Shown here one piece after another: positions 1 through 7,377 of a stretch of 12,098 bases of DNA. Source of the DNA: Myxococcales bacterium (GTDB lineage Bacteria; Myxococcota; Polyangia; Fen-1088); assembly GCA_003159055.1 (NCBI GenBank), contig PMLH01000572.1, forward strand, positions 1 to 12,098, given 5' to 3'. The first letter of the stretch is position 1. Every line of letters starts with the position of its first letter. The position numbers and the translations under genes are program-made. The notes beneath the pieces were generated by a model. The model was not told where the DNA came from. It searched no databases and was given only the letters and a program-made list of their open reading frames with translations.

Positions 1-1
1 G

Positions 2-649
2 ATCTCACGTCTGGCGTTCATGACCCATGGGGACCAGGGCGGCGAATGGTACGCCAATGGCAAGCAGTACTTCCCAGTAGTTGCCAAGCCTCACGCGAAA
101 GCCGAGCCTGTCGAGGCGGCAGCCCCCACCTTGCGTCGTGTTGGCCGGTACACCAAGCCCTTCGGCTCAACCATCATCTTGCTAGGGTGCATGGCTGGGC
201 AAGGGATAGGGGGAACGGACCTGCTCATGGCACTGTCCGATATTTGGCCCCGCTGCACGATCGTCGGTTTTGACGTTATTGGATACCGTCATCCCGGCAC
301 AATGACCAAGGGACACGCGGGAGATGGCGAATATTCCGGGATGAAACTGACCTGGTACAGATCCGAGCTCGAATTCCGCGGCAGCGGAGAGAGCAAGGTC
401 CAGGCCAAATGGGACGAGTTGGAGTGGGCGTCGGAATTCTCGAAGGAACACGTAAAGACCGTGATGGACCAAAGGCTTCTGAGGTGTCCACCCGGGGAGC
501 CTCGCCCGGAAGAGGAAAAACATCCGTCAACGACGGACTCGTCTTCCAAGGCCCCCGCCAGGTCAACAGCCCGGCCGGCAGATAAGAAAGCACCCATGCA
601 GTACTCCCCCTCTCTTGCCAGGCCACCAGCCAAGCCCACTGGACGATAG
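2..649 (+). CDS. C-terminal part of a CHAT/clan CD peptidase-like protein, truncated by the window edge
   Basis: The frame is open to the left edge, so the gene probably starts outside the window. The first Met is at base 20, but the residues before it (ISRLAF) read as the hydrophobic strand leading into a Thr-His-Gly motif (bases 23-31), so that Met is unlikely to be the true start. About 53 residues later comes a second hydrophobic strand ending in LLGCMAGQG (Cys at bases 188-190), followed by a Gly-Gly-x-x-Leu helix and an IVGF strand. The order strand-HG, strand-x-Cys is that of clan CD cysteine peptidases and CHAT/DUF4347-like domains; His and Cys would be the dyad. The last 50 or so residues are rich in Pro, Ser, Lys and Ala and look disordered. 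Codon use is less biased to G/C at third positions than in the genes to the right, which suits an accessory gene. No function is assigned beyond this resemblance; the family call is inference from motif pattern only. Confidence 0.5.
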   Translation: MSRLAFMTHGDQGGEWYANGKQYFPVVAKPHAKAEPVEAAAPTLRRVGRYTKPFGSTIILLGCMAGQGIGGTDLLMALSDIWPRCTIVGFDVIGYRHPGTMTKGHAGDGEYSGMKLTWYRSELEFRGSGESKVQAKWDELEWASEFSKEHVKTVMDQRLLRCPPGEPRPEEEKHPSTTDSSSKAPARSTARPADKKAPMQYSPSLARPPAKPTGR

Positions 650-973
650 TGCCGCAACCTTTGCGGAGTCTCAGTACGGGCCGAAACCCAAAAGTTCCCA
701 AACACGTGCCAGCCAGGTCACGGATTGCGCTGATCCGCTGTGGGTGATCCCTGGGTGCCTCGCCCACGTTCATCACGCAAACGCCACGCTGCGGCACAAG
801 AAAGCCATTCCTCGCGGCCCATGTCGGTCGTGGATCGTAGCGCTGGCATACTCCGCCATGCCTGGACTGCGATCTGCCGTTCGCCCCGGCTTCGCCCTTA
901 CCTTCTTGCCTCGCGGGCGCTACCATGGCGCGCATTTCGGGTCTGAACATTTTGGCAACAAGGAATTCATTTC
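650..973. other. Non-coding stretch between the left-edge gene and the MTHFR gene
   Basis: Short open frames exist on both strands here, but their translations are Arg/Pro/His-rich, lack recognisable motifs and cross into the MTHFR start, so I do not call a gene. A small hairpin with CGGAT/ATCCG arms and a 7-base loop lies at 721-737; it has no following T run, so it is not a convincing terminator. No convincing promoter for the downstream gene was found by eye. A degenerate protein-coding remnant cannot be excluded. Confidence 0.4.
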
Positions 974-1888
974 GTGAAGTCAGGTAGCAAGCTGGAACGC
1001 GTTCTCGCAAGCGGGCAATTCGCCGTTACCGCCGAGGCAGGGCCGCCGCGCGGTAGCCAGGCCGAGGTCATGCTCAAGAAGGGCGGGCTCCTCAAGGATT
1101 CGTGTGACGCGGTCAACGTCACCGACAACCAAATCGCCATGGTCCGGATGTCCAGCCTGGCCGGGTGCGTGCTGCTCAAGCAGGCGGGCGCCGAGCCGGT
1201 CTTGCAGTTGGCCCTGCGCGACCGCAATCGGCTGGCCCTGCAAAGCGACGTCCTCGGCGCAGCGGCGCTGGGAATTCGCAACGTGCTCTGCTTGGCCGGC
1301 GACCACCAACAGTTGGGGAACCACCCGACGTCGATGGGCGTCTACGACATCGATCCGATCCACCTCGTGCAATTGGTCAAGGGGCTGCGCGACGACCACC
1401 GCCTGATGAACGGACTGGCCATCGCGGGCGACGCGCCGATGTACATTGGCGCCGTCACGAACCCTACCCTCGATTCGACGGGGCTCGCACTTCTGGGACT
1501 GAGGAAGAAGATCACCGCGGGCGCCGACTTCATCCAGACCCAAGCGGTGTTCGACATCGCAGGCTTCCGCGCATGGATGGAAGAAGTGCGAAAACAAGGC
1601 CTGCACGACAGGGTGCACATTCTCCCCAGCGTGCTGCCCATCAAGTCGCTGGAGATGGCTCGCCGAATGCGTGCAGGCATTCCGGGCCTGCGAATTCCGG
1701 AAGAGCTGGTGCTTCGAATGGAGAAAGCCCCCGACGCCAGCGAGGTCGGCGCCAAGTTCGCCGTCGAGCTAATCGGCCAACTACGCACGATCGCTGGCGT
1801 TCACGGTGTCCACATCATGGCCGTGGCCTGGGAGGAGATCGTCCCCCGCATCGTGAAGGAAGCCGGCCTATCCCCCCGCTCGGCCTAG
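974..1888 (+). CDS. metF-like: Methylenetetrahydrofolate reductase family protein (MetF-like)
   Basis: A flavoprotein-type TIM-barrel of 304 residues, close to the usual length of bacterial MetF (about 290-300). The family reduces 5,10-methylene-THF to 5-methyl-THF in the cytoplasm, for methionine synthesis or, in some anaerobes, one-carbon (Wood-Ljungdahl) metabolism. Visible signatures are the N-terminal strand VTAEAGPP, whose Glu21 sits where E. coli MetF has its catalytic Glu in FEFFPP; the CRDRN-like block LRDRNRLAL (82-90); the strand-loop IRNVLCLAGDH with Asp110 at the FAD-contacting position; and GADFIQTQAVFD (183-194). The GTG start at 974 is supported by AAGGA at 960-964, nine bases upstream. 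No zinc-binding MetV partner, methionine synthase or folate gene is visible nearby, so the pathway context is unknown. The stop lies 8 bases from the stop of the convergent gene. The family is sure; the exact physiological direction and electron donor are not. Confidence 0.9.
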   Translation: MKSGSKLERVLASGQFAVTAEAGPPRGSQAEVMLKKGGLLKDSCDAVNVTDNQIAMVRMSSLAGCVLLKQAGAEPVLQLALRDRNRLALQSDVLGAAALGIRNVLCLAGDHQQLGNHPTSMGVYDIDPIHLVQLVKGLRDDHRLMNGLAIAGDAPMYIGAVTNPTLDSTGLALLGLRKKITAGADFIQTQAVFDIAGFRAWMEEVRKQGLHDRVHILPSVLPIKSLEMARRMRAGIPGLRIPEELVLRMEKAPDASEVGAKFAVELIGQLRTIAGVHGVHIMAVAWEEIVPRIVKEAGLSPRSA

Positions 1889-1896
1889 TCCATCCA

Positions 1897-3123
1897 CTAT
1901 TGAGGCACGGCAAACTTCGCTGTCACCGAGATGCCTCGTGGACCGAAGGTCATCCGCAGCAGGTCCCCACTCAAGATGAAGCGCTCGCCAGCGACGCTGA
2001 AGCGCAACGTCTGCGGGCTCGCAAGCTCGTGAACCAGAAGGCCCTGGTAGCGCCGGGTCAGCGACGATGCGAAGCCCTCGGCGGCGGCACCCCGGGCGCC
2101 GTTGCGGACGTTGCAGCCAACTGCACCCATGGTCCCAAGACCGGAGCAGTCTTCCATTTGCGCGGCGATCTGCACGAACGAAATCTTCATGGGGTCACCG
2201 CCCGTCGCCACCGTCCAACGCATGGTCTCCCGAATCGACGACGGCGTCGCATTTCCGGTCAACGTAAGACGCGTGCCTTCGCCTGCCCCCTCGCCAGCGA
2301 TCGACACGTTCCGCAGCTCCACCTCGTCCTGGTTGACGGGGATGGTCAACGGCTGGCTCCAGGTCAGACGCCGCAGCAACTGGTTGGCGAACGAAAGCGG
2401 CACCTCGGCCACGACGTTGGCCTCGCCCGATAGGCCGGGCCCGCGGCCATTCACAACAAGTTTTTCCGGCGAGCCAGGCGCGCCGCTTCCGCCCAGGACA
2501 ACCGCAATTTCGACCACGCCCGGCAGGAACGACGGCACCGCATACAGGGCGAGCGGCCCCGATTCCGTCTGGATGCGTGTGTCCCCCGTCGGGACTACGA
2601 GAAACTCGCGCCGTCTTTCGAGCGCGGCCGCAAGCCGCGCCTTCGATATCTTCGTCGTCCCCTCGGCACGCACGACCACCAGCCGCACCTCCCACGGCTT
2701 CCAGGTGGCCTCCAGATCCGCGATGGAGATCCCCGCTTCCTCGTTTCCGTCGCCGACTCGCTTGGCCACCTCGGCAAGTCCACCCTGGCAGCCGTTCTTT
2801 CCGAGCAGCGACACCACAGGTCCGGCCGAGCCCTCCAGCCGAAGCAGCGCCCGAAACCGTCCTGCGCCCTTGTCACCCGCTCCGCAGTACCTGATCTCGG
2901 TCAAGGTCGCCAACGTCGGTCGGTTGTCAGCCGACGGCTCGCCCACCTGCGGCGGCAGCCGGATCAGGGTTGGCAACAGCCCCTGCATCATCTCGTCGAG
3001 CAGCCCGGCCGAAAGCCGAGCTCGCGCCGGGTCGCTGTCCCCTGCCCGCGCCAGTGCAGCCCCAAGCGCCATCAGCGCCAACGGGCAACTCGCCAAGATT
3101 CTCACCCACTGGGATGTCCGCAT
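1897..3123 (-). CDS. Secreted or periplasmic protein of unknown function
   Basis: A 408-residue protein that I do not recognise. It starts with a clear signal peptide: positively charged N-terminus, hydrophobic core (about residues 9-25) and a likely cleavage after ALARA (residue 27). The mature part has four cysteines in two near pairs (Cys80/Cys112 and Cys326/Cys337), consistent with disulfides outside the cytoplasm. The second half (about 240-408) is rich in alternating-hydrophobicity strands (for example PLTIPVNQDEVELRNVSI and a C-terminal GISVTAKFAV). A lipid-binding TULIP-like fold came to mind, but I cannot support it by eye. It lies 55 bases after the hydrolase gene in the same direction and is probably the last gene of that operon. 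The ATG at 3123 is preceded only by a weak GGGGC tract. Gene call confident, function unknown. Confidence 0.75.
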   Translation of the reverse strand: MRTSQWVRILASCPLALMALGAALARAGDSDPARARLSAGLLDEMMQGLLPTLIRLPPQVGEPSADNRPTLATLTEIRYCGAGDKGAGRFRALLRLEGSAGPVVSLLGKNGCQGGLAEVAKRVGDGNEEAGISIADLEATWKPWEVRLVVVRAEGTTKISKARLAAALERRREFLVVPTGDTRIQTESGPLALYAVPSFLPGVVEIAVVLGGSGAPGSPEKLVVNGRGPGLSGEANVVAEVPLSFANQLLRRLTWSQPLTIPVNQDEVELRNVSIAGEGAGEGTRLTLTGNATPSSIRETMRWTVATGGDPMKISFVQIAAQMEDCSGLGTMGAVGCNVRNGARGAAAEGFASSLTRRYQGLLVHELASPQTLRFSVAGERFILSGDLLRMTFGPRGISVTAKFAVPQ

Positions 3124-3178
3124 GCCCCGGAGCCTACTCGATCCGACCGCAGCAGAGGAGAGTTGCTTGCAGCGGCTG

Positions 3179-4663
3179 CTAAAGCTCTGCGCCGGGGTCG
3201 AGCTCCAGCATCTCGTGCAGGAAGCGATGGGCGATTGGACTGTCGACGCGGCTTATCGAAAAGATCAAACGCGAGGAGCCCGCGACGTGCACGCTCACGC
3301 GTTTGCCTTGCAGGGCGACGCCAGCCAAGTCGAGGTCCGCGCCGTTGGCCTCGAGCGCGACGTCGCCGAAAAGATCGCTGGCCGTGATCTCCACCCGCGA
3401 GTCCTTCACGTCGAGCGCGACCGCGGCGGTGCCGATGTGCGTGTCCTGCATCGTGACGAACGAATTCCGAATTCGGATGGGACCCGCACGAACCCCGTCG
3501 AGTTGGACATCCTGGCAGCCGGAGATCTCGATTTCGGTGTAGTCCCCCTGGAATCGCATGCCGCTTTGGCCGTCGCATCGACCGGGCCGCGCTGACGCCG
3601 ACAAGGGTGGCTGCGCCGGCCTTGCCATCGGCACCGGGGCGGACGCCAACCCGTCCAGCAAGAAGCGCGAGACGGCAGCGGGCTCGGAGGCCATCGGATC
3701 GTGTCCGGACGATTCCAGTACCTGCAGCCGGGCGAGCGGCAACCGCAGCGCAAGCACTCTGGCGGTGCGTAGGGACGCAATGCTGTCGTGGCGCCCCCAC
3801 AGAATCCAGGTCGGGGCCTTCACGTCCGCGATGACCGGCGCGAAATTCTCGAGCATGGTCGCCAGCGCAGCAATCCGCGTCGGCGTCCCCAGCACCGAGG
3901 AACGAAGCCAGTCGTTCTTGAGCAAGAAGTCTGGCTCTGGTGTGGGCGGCAACGGACCGATGGCCAGCGCGGCGGCTTGCAGCGCGCTGTTCAGAAGCTC
4001 TTTGCCAGGACCGCTCCAGATCCCGAGGATATTGTCGAGCCCGGCCGACACCGCGAAATTCACGTAGGACTTGCGGTGCAGAAAGCCGGCCGCATCGATG
4101 AGGAACAGACGCTGAACGTCGGCAGGGAAACGAGCCGCGACCATGAGCGAAATCGCACCGCCCATCGAATGCCCGACCAGGTTGAAAGGCCCGGCGAAGC
4201 GCTGCCTGACCAGGGCGTGGATGAACTCCGCATAGCGCGCGGGCGAATACAGCAGGGTGCCGTGGGTCGAGCGGCCAAAACCCGGCAGGTCGAAGCTGAT
4301 CACATGATAGCCGCCTGCCAGCGACGGCAACACTGGATAGAAATCGCGCGAACCGTTGTCACCCAGCCCGTGGACCAAGACCACGACTGGCCCGTCGGGT
4401 CGCCCGCCCTCGAGGGCGAACACTCGCCCCCCGAACACGGGCGCTTCCGTCCATTCCGCGACAAAGCCCGGTGGAACGTCCGGCGCTACGAGGGGCGCAG
4501 GAAAGCCCGGCTGGACGTCCGACGCGGCAACTGGCATGGGCATCGGCTCGGCTCCAAGCGGGATCGGCTCTGGTGCAGGTGCAGCCGCCGTACGACAGCC
4601 CTGTGTGCACCAGAGCAAGCCCAGCAGCGCTGAGCAAACCGGCAGAGCGACACGCAGCCTCAT
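3179..4663 (-). CDS. Alpha/beta-hydrolase, probable lipoprotein, with C-terminal beta-helix-like domain
   Basis: A 494-residue protein. The frame is open further upstream, but the ATG at 4663 is chosen because it begins a signal sequence (MRLRVALPVCSALLGLLWC) and lies after the neighbouring gene's stop. Cys23 in TQGC is a possible though imperfect lipobox, followed by a Pro/Ala-rich linker to about residue 70. The hydrolase domain (about 75-340) has the oxyanion motif VLVHGLGDNG (His98-Gly99), the nucleophile elbow GHSMGG (Ser166), a likely acid Asp293 in WGRHDS and His321 in SSGHDP, so the triad looks intact. Substrate is unknown; esterase or lipase-like chemistry on an envelope substrate is inferred. 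After a linker, residues about 361-470 form four rungs of about 21 residues with alternating hydrophobic positions, as in right-handed parallel beta-helices. The tail may bind a partner or polysaccharide; this is inference. It lies 47 bases after the barrel gene upstream and 55 bases before the secreted-protein gene downstream, so cotranscription is likely. Confidence 0.85.
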   Translation of the reverse strand: MRLRVALPVCSALLGLLWCTQGCRTAAAPAPEPIPLGAEPMPMPVAASDVQPGFPAPLVAPDVPPGFVAEWTEAPVFGGRVFALEGGRPDGPVVVLVHGLGDNGSRDFYPVLPSLAGGYHVISFDLPGFGRSTHGTLLYSPARYAEFIHALVRQRFAGPFNLVGHSMGGAISLMVAARFPADVQRLFLIDAAGFLHRKSYVNFAVSAGLDNILGIWSGPGKELLNSALQAAALAIGPLPPTPEPDFLLKNDWLRSSVLGTPTRIAALATMLENFAPVIADVKAPTWILWGRHDSIASLRTARVLALRLPLARLQVLESSGHDPMASEPAAVSRFLLDGLASAPVPMARPAQPPLSASARPGRCDGQSGMRFQGDYTEIEISGCQDVQLDGVRAGPIRIRNSFVTMQDTHIGTAAVALDVKDSRVEITASDLFGDVALEANGADLDLAGVALQGKRVSVHVAGSSRLIFSISRVDSPIAHRFLHEMLELDPGAEL

Positions 4664-4710
4664 CGCCCCTACCCTATCGACTCTTTGCGACGATTGCGAC
4701 GCTGAAGTGT

Positions 4711-5727
4711 CTACCAACCGATTCCGAGCTGCAGCGACAGCTCCATCGGGTAGAGGGTTCCACCGCCGGACGAATAGGTCCCGCTGGACGAGTAGTAGCT
4801 GGACTGGCTCTCGCTCAAGCCGAGCACAAATTGGGAAAAACGCAGCTCCGCATACAGCCGAGCACGCGAATCGCGCGTGAAAGTGAGTCCGGCCTGGCCA
4901 AATACCGTGCAGGTCGCTCCGCTGTTGATATTCTGGCTGGCGAACCACAATCGAGGGGAGACGCCGCCGCCCAGATAGGGCGCGATGCTGCCGTCGGACA
5001 GATAGAAGCTGCCGCCGAGCTCCGCGAAGATGCCGCCCATCTGGATTTCACTTGACCCTGACGAAGAGCTGGTGGGAATAGCTGCCCCGGCGCCGATCTC
5101 GATAAAGGAGTCGCGGCTTCCGATGCGGCCGTCGAATTGCAGCGACATCATCGGCGAGTACGTCCGACTCGACGACCAGGACCGGGGAAAGATCATCGCA
5201 GTCTTGATCCCGAACGCCTTGGGATACGATTTCGGCGCGATCGGCGACGTGTCGGCAGTCAGCGGCTGAAAGGGCGCAACCGTGGGCGCGAAAGCAATCG
5301 GCTGCCGCCACGCCAACGACCGCGCCAGCCTGGCCGCGGCCACTTCCATATCGTCGAGCGAGGAAGCCTCGGTTTCCGACCGGAAGACCTCGTTGCCATC
5401 CTTGCCGTAACGAATGCCCGCCAGGGTCACACGGTTTTCCAGTTGGACAGCGTGCAGGTCAACGAACTCGGCAGCCCCGAGCTGCGCGGCCGCTGCCTGC
5501 GCCGTCTTGCCGTGCGCGAGCAGCGGCCTGGTCTCCAAGGGCGAGGCGACGGCCACGTTGGTCTCGCGGGCAAATGCGTTGGTGAAAAGAAGCCCGATGG
5601 CGTCGCACTGCCCTTGCGACAAGTTCACGCCCTGAACCGGCATCACGGCCACTACGGCCGCTTCGGCGTTGGCCGAAAAAATGGCTGTGAGTGGGGCAAT
5701 TGCTAAGAGGTACCACTTGAACGTCAT
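4711..5727 (-). CDS. Exported outer-membrane beta-barrel protein, paralog of the upstream gene (copy B)
   Basis: A 338-residue protein with a signal peptide (MTFKWYLLAIAPLTAIFSANAEA, cut near residue 23). A longer start at 5769 would overlap the upstream gene and place about 14 non-signal residues first; GGAAGG at 5737-5742, nine bases before the ATG at 5727, decides for the shorter form. The N-terminal part (about 24-145) begins with the strand VVAVMPVQGVNLS and a helix containing GQCDAIGLLF, an alpha/beta pattern reminiscent of CsgG/TolB-N-type domains, though not assignable. A Pro-containing linker follows, then strands with amphipathic pattern, the block YLSDGSIAPYLGGG, and a C-terminal LQLGIGW. 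A terminal aromatic is typical of barrels recognised by the BAM machinery. Putative loops are Ser/Tyr/Gly-rich. Domain order and many blocks match the neighbour at 5763-6815, so this is a tandem duplication. Role unknown. Confidence 0.8.
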   Translation of the reverse strand: MTFKWYLLAIAPLTAIFSANAEAAVVAVMPVQGVNLSQGQCDAIGLLFTNAFARETNVAVASPLETRPLLAHGKTAQAAAAQLGAAEFVDLHAVQLENRVTLAGIRYGKDGNEVFRSETEASSLDDMEVAAARLARSLAWRQPIAFAPTVAPFQPLTADTSPIAPKSYPKAFGIKTAMIFPRSWSSSRTYSPMMSLQFDGRIGSRDSFIEIGAGAAIPTSSSSGSSEIQMGGIFAELGGSFYLSDGSIAPYLGGGVSPRLWFASQNINSGATCTVFGQAGLTFTRDSRARLYAELRFSQFVLGLSESQSSYYSSSGTYSSGGGTLYPMELSLQLGIGW

Positions 5728-5736
5728 TGGCCAAGC

Positions 5737-5742
5737 CCTTCC
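5737..5742 (-). promoter_or_regulatory. Ribosome binding site fixing the start of barrel paralog B
   Basis: GGAAGG on the minus strand, nine bases before the ATG at 5727. It lies inside the possible longer reading frame and supports the shorter start that begins directly with the signal peptide. Confidence 0.6.
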
Positions 5743-5762
5743 CATTGTTGTGGAGTAGTTCA

Positions 5763-6815
5763 TCACCAACCGAGCCCCATCTGCAAGGCCAACACGGTTG
5801 GATGGTAGGTTGCGCCGTCCCTCGGATCGGTCAAGCCGAGCAGGTGCTGCGAGATCCGCAGCTCGGTGTAGATTCGGGTGCGGATGTCACGGGTGAAGTT
5901 GATGCCGAGCTGCCCGTACACCGGGACCATGGCCCCGGACTTCTGACTAGAGCTGCTGCTGTAGTTGTTGTAGTAGTCGGGGCTGTAGTACTCGGTCTCG
6001 CAAATGCCCGGCGTGATGCCTCCGCCGACGTAGAGCCCCACGCTTCCTTCGTTCAGGTAGGCGCTGCCGCCTAGCTCTACGAAGAAATTCGTAACGCGAA
6101 GGTCGCCATTGCTCGCGTATTGATCCTGGAGCGGGACGCCAATGCCGGCGCCTACCTCCAAAAAATGCGCGCGCGGGCCGATCCGTGCGTCGAATTGAAA
6201 GCCGATTTGCGGCGAGAACGAACGCCCAGATGCGACCGGGAACAGGAGACCACCTTTGGGGCCGAACATGTTGCGAGAAACGGTCGGGTCGGGCGGGGTC
6301 TCCGGCATTGCCGGAGCCTCGATGACGGGCCGAGCCTCGGGAACGTTCTCCACCGACGGCGGCGAAGCGTACAGCTGAGGCGGTACCGGCTGGCGCCAAA
6401 CCAGCGCGCGGGCCAGTCGAGCGCTAACCGCATCCGTCTGGTCGAGCGAAGCAGCGGAGGTCTCGGCACGGAAGAGCTCCTTGCCGTCGGATGCGTACAG
6501 AATTCCCGCCAGCGTGACCTTGGATGAGAGGCGGATGGCGGTCAATTCGACGTACTGGGATGCGCCGAGGCGCTCGGCGACGGCAACCGACGTTCGCACC
6601 TGCTCCCACACCGGCTTGGTTTCAGCGGGTGACGAAACCGCGACATGCGCGTCGCGGGCGAAGGCGTTTGAAAAGAACAAGCCGATCGCATCGCACTGAC
6701 CTTCGGAGAGATTGACCCCACGAACCGGCATGATGGCGACCGATGCGGCCTGCGCATTCACGGCCGAAAACGAGCAAATAGCGACGGTCGAGAGCAATGC
6801 CCAGCAAGTTTTCAT
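5763..6815 (-). CDS. Exported outer-membrane beta-barrel protein, first gene of the operon (copy A)
   Basis: A 350-residue protein with a signal peptide (MKTCWALLSTVAICSFSAVNAQA, cut near residue 23). The N-terminal domain has the strand SVAIMPVRGVNLS, the helix GQCDAIGLFFSNAFAR and a VTLAGILYASDGKELF hairpin, all matched in copy B. A Pro/Glu/Ala-rich linker (about 145-180) separates it from a barrel-like domain with FQFDARIG, FVELGGSAYLNEGS, LYVGGGITP and GQLGINFTRDIRTRIYTEL, ending in LQMGLGW. Ser/Tyr/Asn-rich stretches, including five consecutive Ser, probably are surface loops and differ from those of copy B. The ATG at 6815 has an AAAGGGA tract upstream. The gene lies directly downstream of a sigma54-type promoter match, and its stop is 35 bases from the start of copy B. 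Envelope location is well supported by signal and C-terminus; the function is not known to me. Confidence 0.82.
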   Translation of the reverse strand: MKTCWALLSTVAICSFSAVNAQAASVAIMPVRGVNLSEGQCDAIGLFFSNAFARDAHVAVSSPAETKPVWEQVRTSVAVAERLGASQYVELTAIRLSSKVTLAGILYASDGKELFRAETSAASLDQTDAVSARLARALVWRQPVPPQLYASPPSVENVPEARPVIEAPAMPETPPDPTVSRNMFGPKGGLLFPVASGRSFSPQIGFQFDARIGPRAHFLEVGAGIGVPLQDQYASNGDLRVTNFFVELGGSAYLNEGSVGLYVGGGITPGICETEYYSPDYYNNYSSSSSQKSGAMVPVYGQLGINFTRDIRTRIYTELRISQHLLGLTDPRDGATYHPTVLALQMGLGW

Positions 6816-6857
6816 GAGATCATCCCTTTCCTAGGTGACTGCATTGTAACCTGACCT

Positions 6858-6873
6858 AGCAATTTCTCTGCCA
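6858..6873 (-). promoter_or_regulatory. Candidate sigma54 (-24/-12) promoter of the envelope operon
   Basis: On the minus strand the site reads TGGCAGAGAAATTGCT, against the sigma54 consensus TGGCACG-N4-TTGC(A/T). GG and GC are separated by exactly 10 bases, as the factor requires. A start about 12 bases downstream would give a leader of roughly 30 bases before the ATG at 6815. If used, transcription would depend on an AAA+ enhancer-binding activator; none is encoded in this window. A small inverted repeat, GACCT-GCG-AGGTC, lies at 6888-6900 close upstream. Confidence 0.55.
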
Positions 6874-6887
6874 GGCTATCCACCTCC

Positions 6888-6900
6888 GACCTGCGAGGTC
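6888..6900. repeat. Short inverted repeat upstream of the sigma54-type promoter
   Basis: GACCTGCGAGGTC has perfect 5-base arms around a 3-base loop. It lies in the 179-base gap between the small membrane protein gene and the envelope operon. It could be a protein-binding site or a weak hairpin at the end of the upstream transcript. There is no T run to make it a clear terminator, and it is closer to the promoter than most activator sites. Confidence 0.3.
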
Positions 6901-6994
6901 TCTCGGGACATTCTCCGCACACAGGCTCGGTTTCTGCCGGCGGACTGTTGAGGATCTGACAGGCATCGGTGCTTTCTCGACGGTCGGAAGCGGA

Positions 6995-7363
6995 CTATTT
7001 TTCCAGAAAGCGCTCCGCCAGCTTGCGTACCAGAGTCAACCCGAGGGCGCGGCCGGCGCTCGCCGACTTGCTGCCAATCAGGGCCAGGCCGACGGCGAAG
7101 ACCAGCCAGGAAAAACCGTACACCACGGGACCGCCCAAGAGCAGCTTGGGCTGCCCCGACCACGCGGCCAAAGCCGCCAAGGCGGCGATGGCGGGCCAAC
7201 CGAGAAGATAGCTCGCAGCGAGCAGCACCAATCCGACCACGATTCGCGCCGATGGACGCTGCCGAAACAGCGGATCTGGCGGAGTTTCGAGCGCGCGCCG
7301 AACCAGCGGCCTTTGCCGTAGCCAGCGACGAAGGGAGTGCCCGCCGGAAGCGAGAATGGGCAT
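6995..7363 (-). CDS. Small integral membrane protein
   Basis: A 122-residue protein with an Arg-rich N-terminus (about 10-40), then hydrophobic segments at about 41-56, 57-70 and 77-97, and a basic C-terminal helix. It most likely spans the inner membrane two or three times. The ATG at 7363 has AAGGGG eight bases upstream and lies 14 bases after the stop of the acyl ligase, so the two are almost certainly cotranscribed. Aryl-polyene clusters carry a small membrane protein (COG4648/ApeG type) next to the ACP and ligase genes, so this may be a counterpart. That is a context argument; I cannot show homology, and this protein is shorter than I recall for that family. Confidence 0.7.
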   Translation of the reverse strand: MPILASGGHSLRRWLRQRPLVRRALETPPDPLFRQRPSARIVVGLVLLAASYLLGWPAIAALAALAAWSGQPKLLLGGPVVYGFSWLVFAVGLALIGSKSASAGRALGLTLVRKLAERFLEK

Positions 7364-7377
7364 CCGCGTTTCCCCTT

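Noticed and set aside
721..737. Hairpin as a terminator or riboswitch element
   Set aside because: It has a five-pair stem, no T run, and I could not fit a known folate, SAM or cobalamin riboswitch around it.
926..940. Sigma54-like TGGCGCG before the MTHFR gene
   Set aside because: The -12 part reads TCGG instead of TTGC, so the invariant GC is missing.
276..1010. Minus-strand open frame across the left intergenic region
   Set aside because: It overlaps the left-edge gene and the MTHFR start and shows no motif, signal sequence or convincing ribosome site.
1165..2433. Plus-strand open frame overlapping the MTHFR gene
   Set aside because: It runs in a different frame through the MTHFR gene and its convergent neighbour, with an Arg-rich translation typical of a shadow.
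2102..3595. Plus-strand open frame of about 500 codons
   Set aside because: It is antisense to the secreted protein and hydrolase genes, rich in Ser/Pro/Arg, and crosses both gene ends; the minus-strand reading has a signal peptide and a hydrolase triad.
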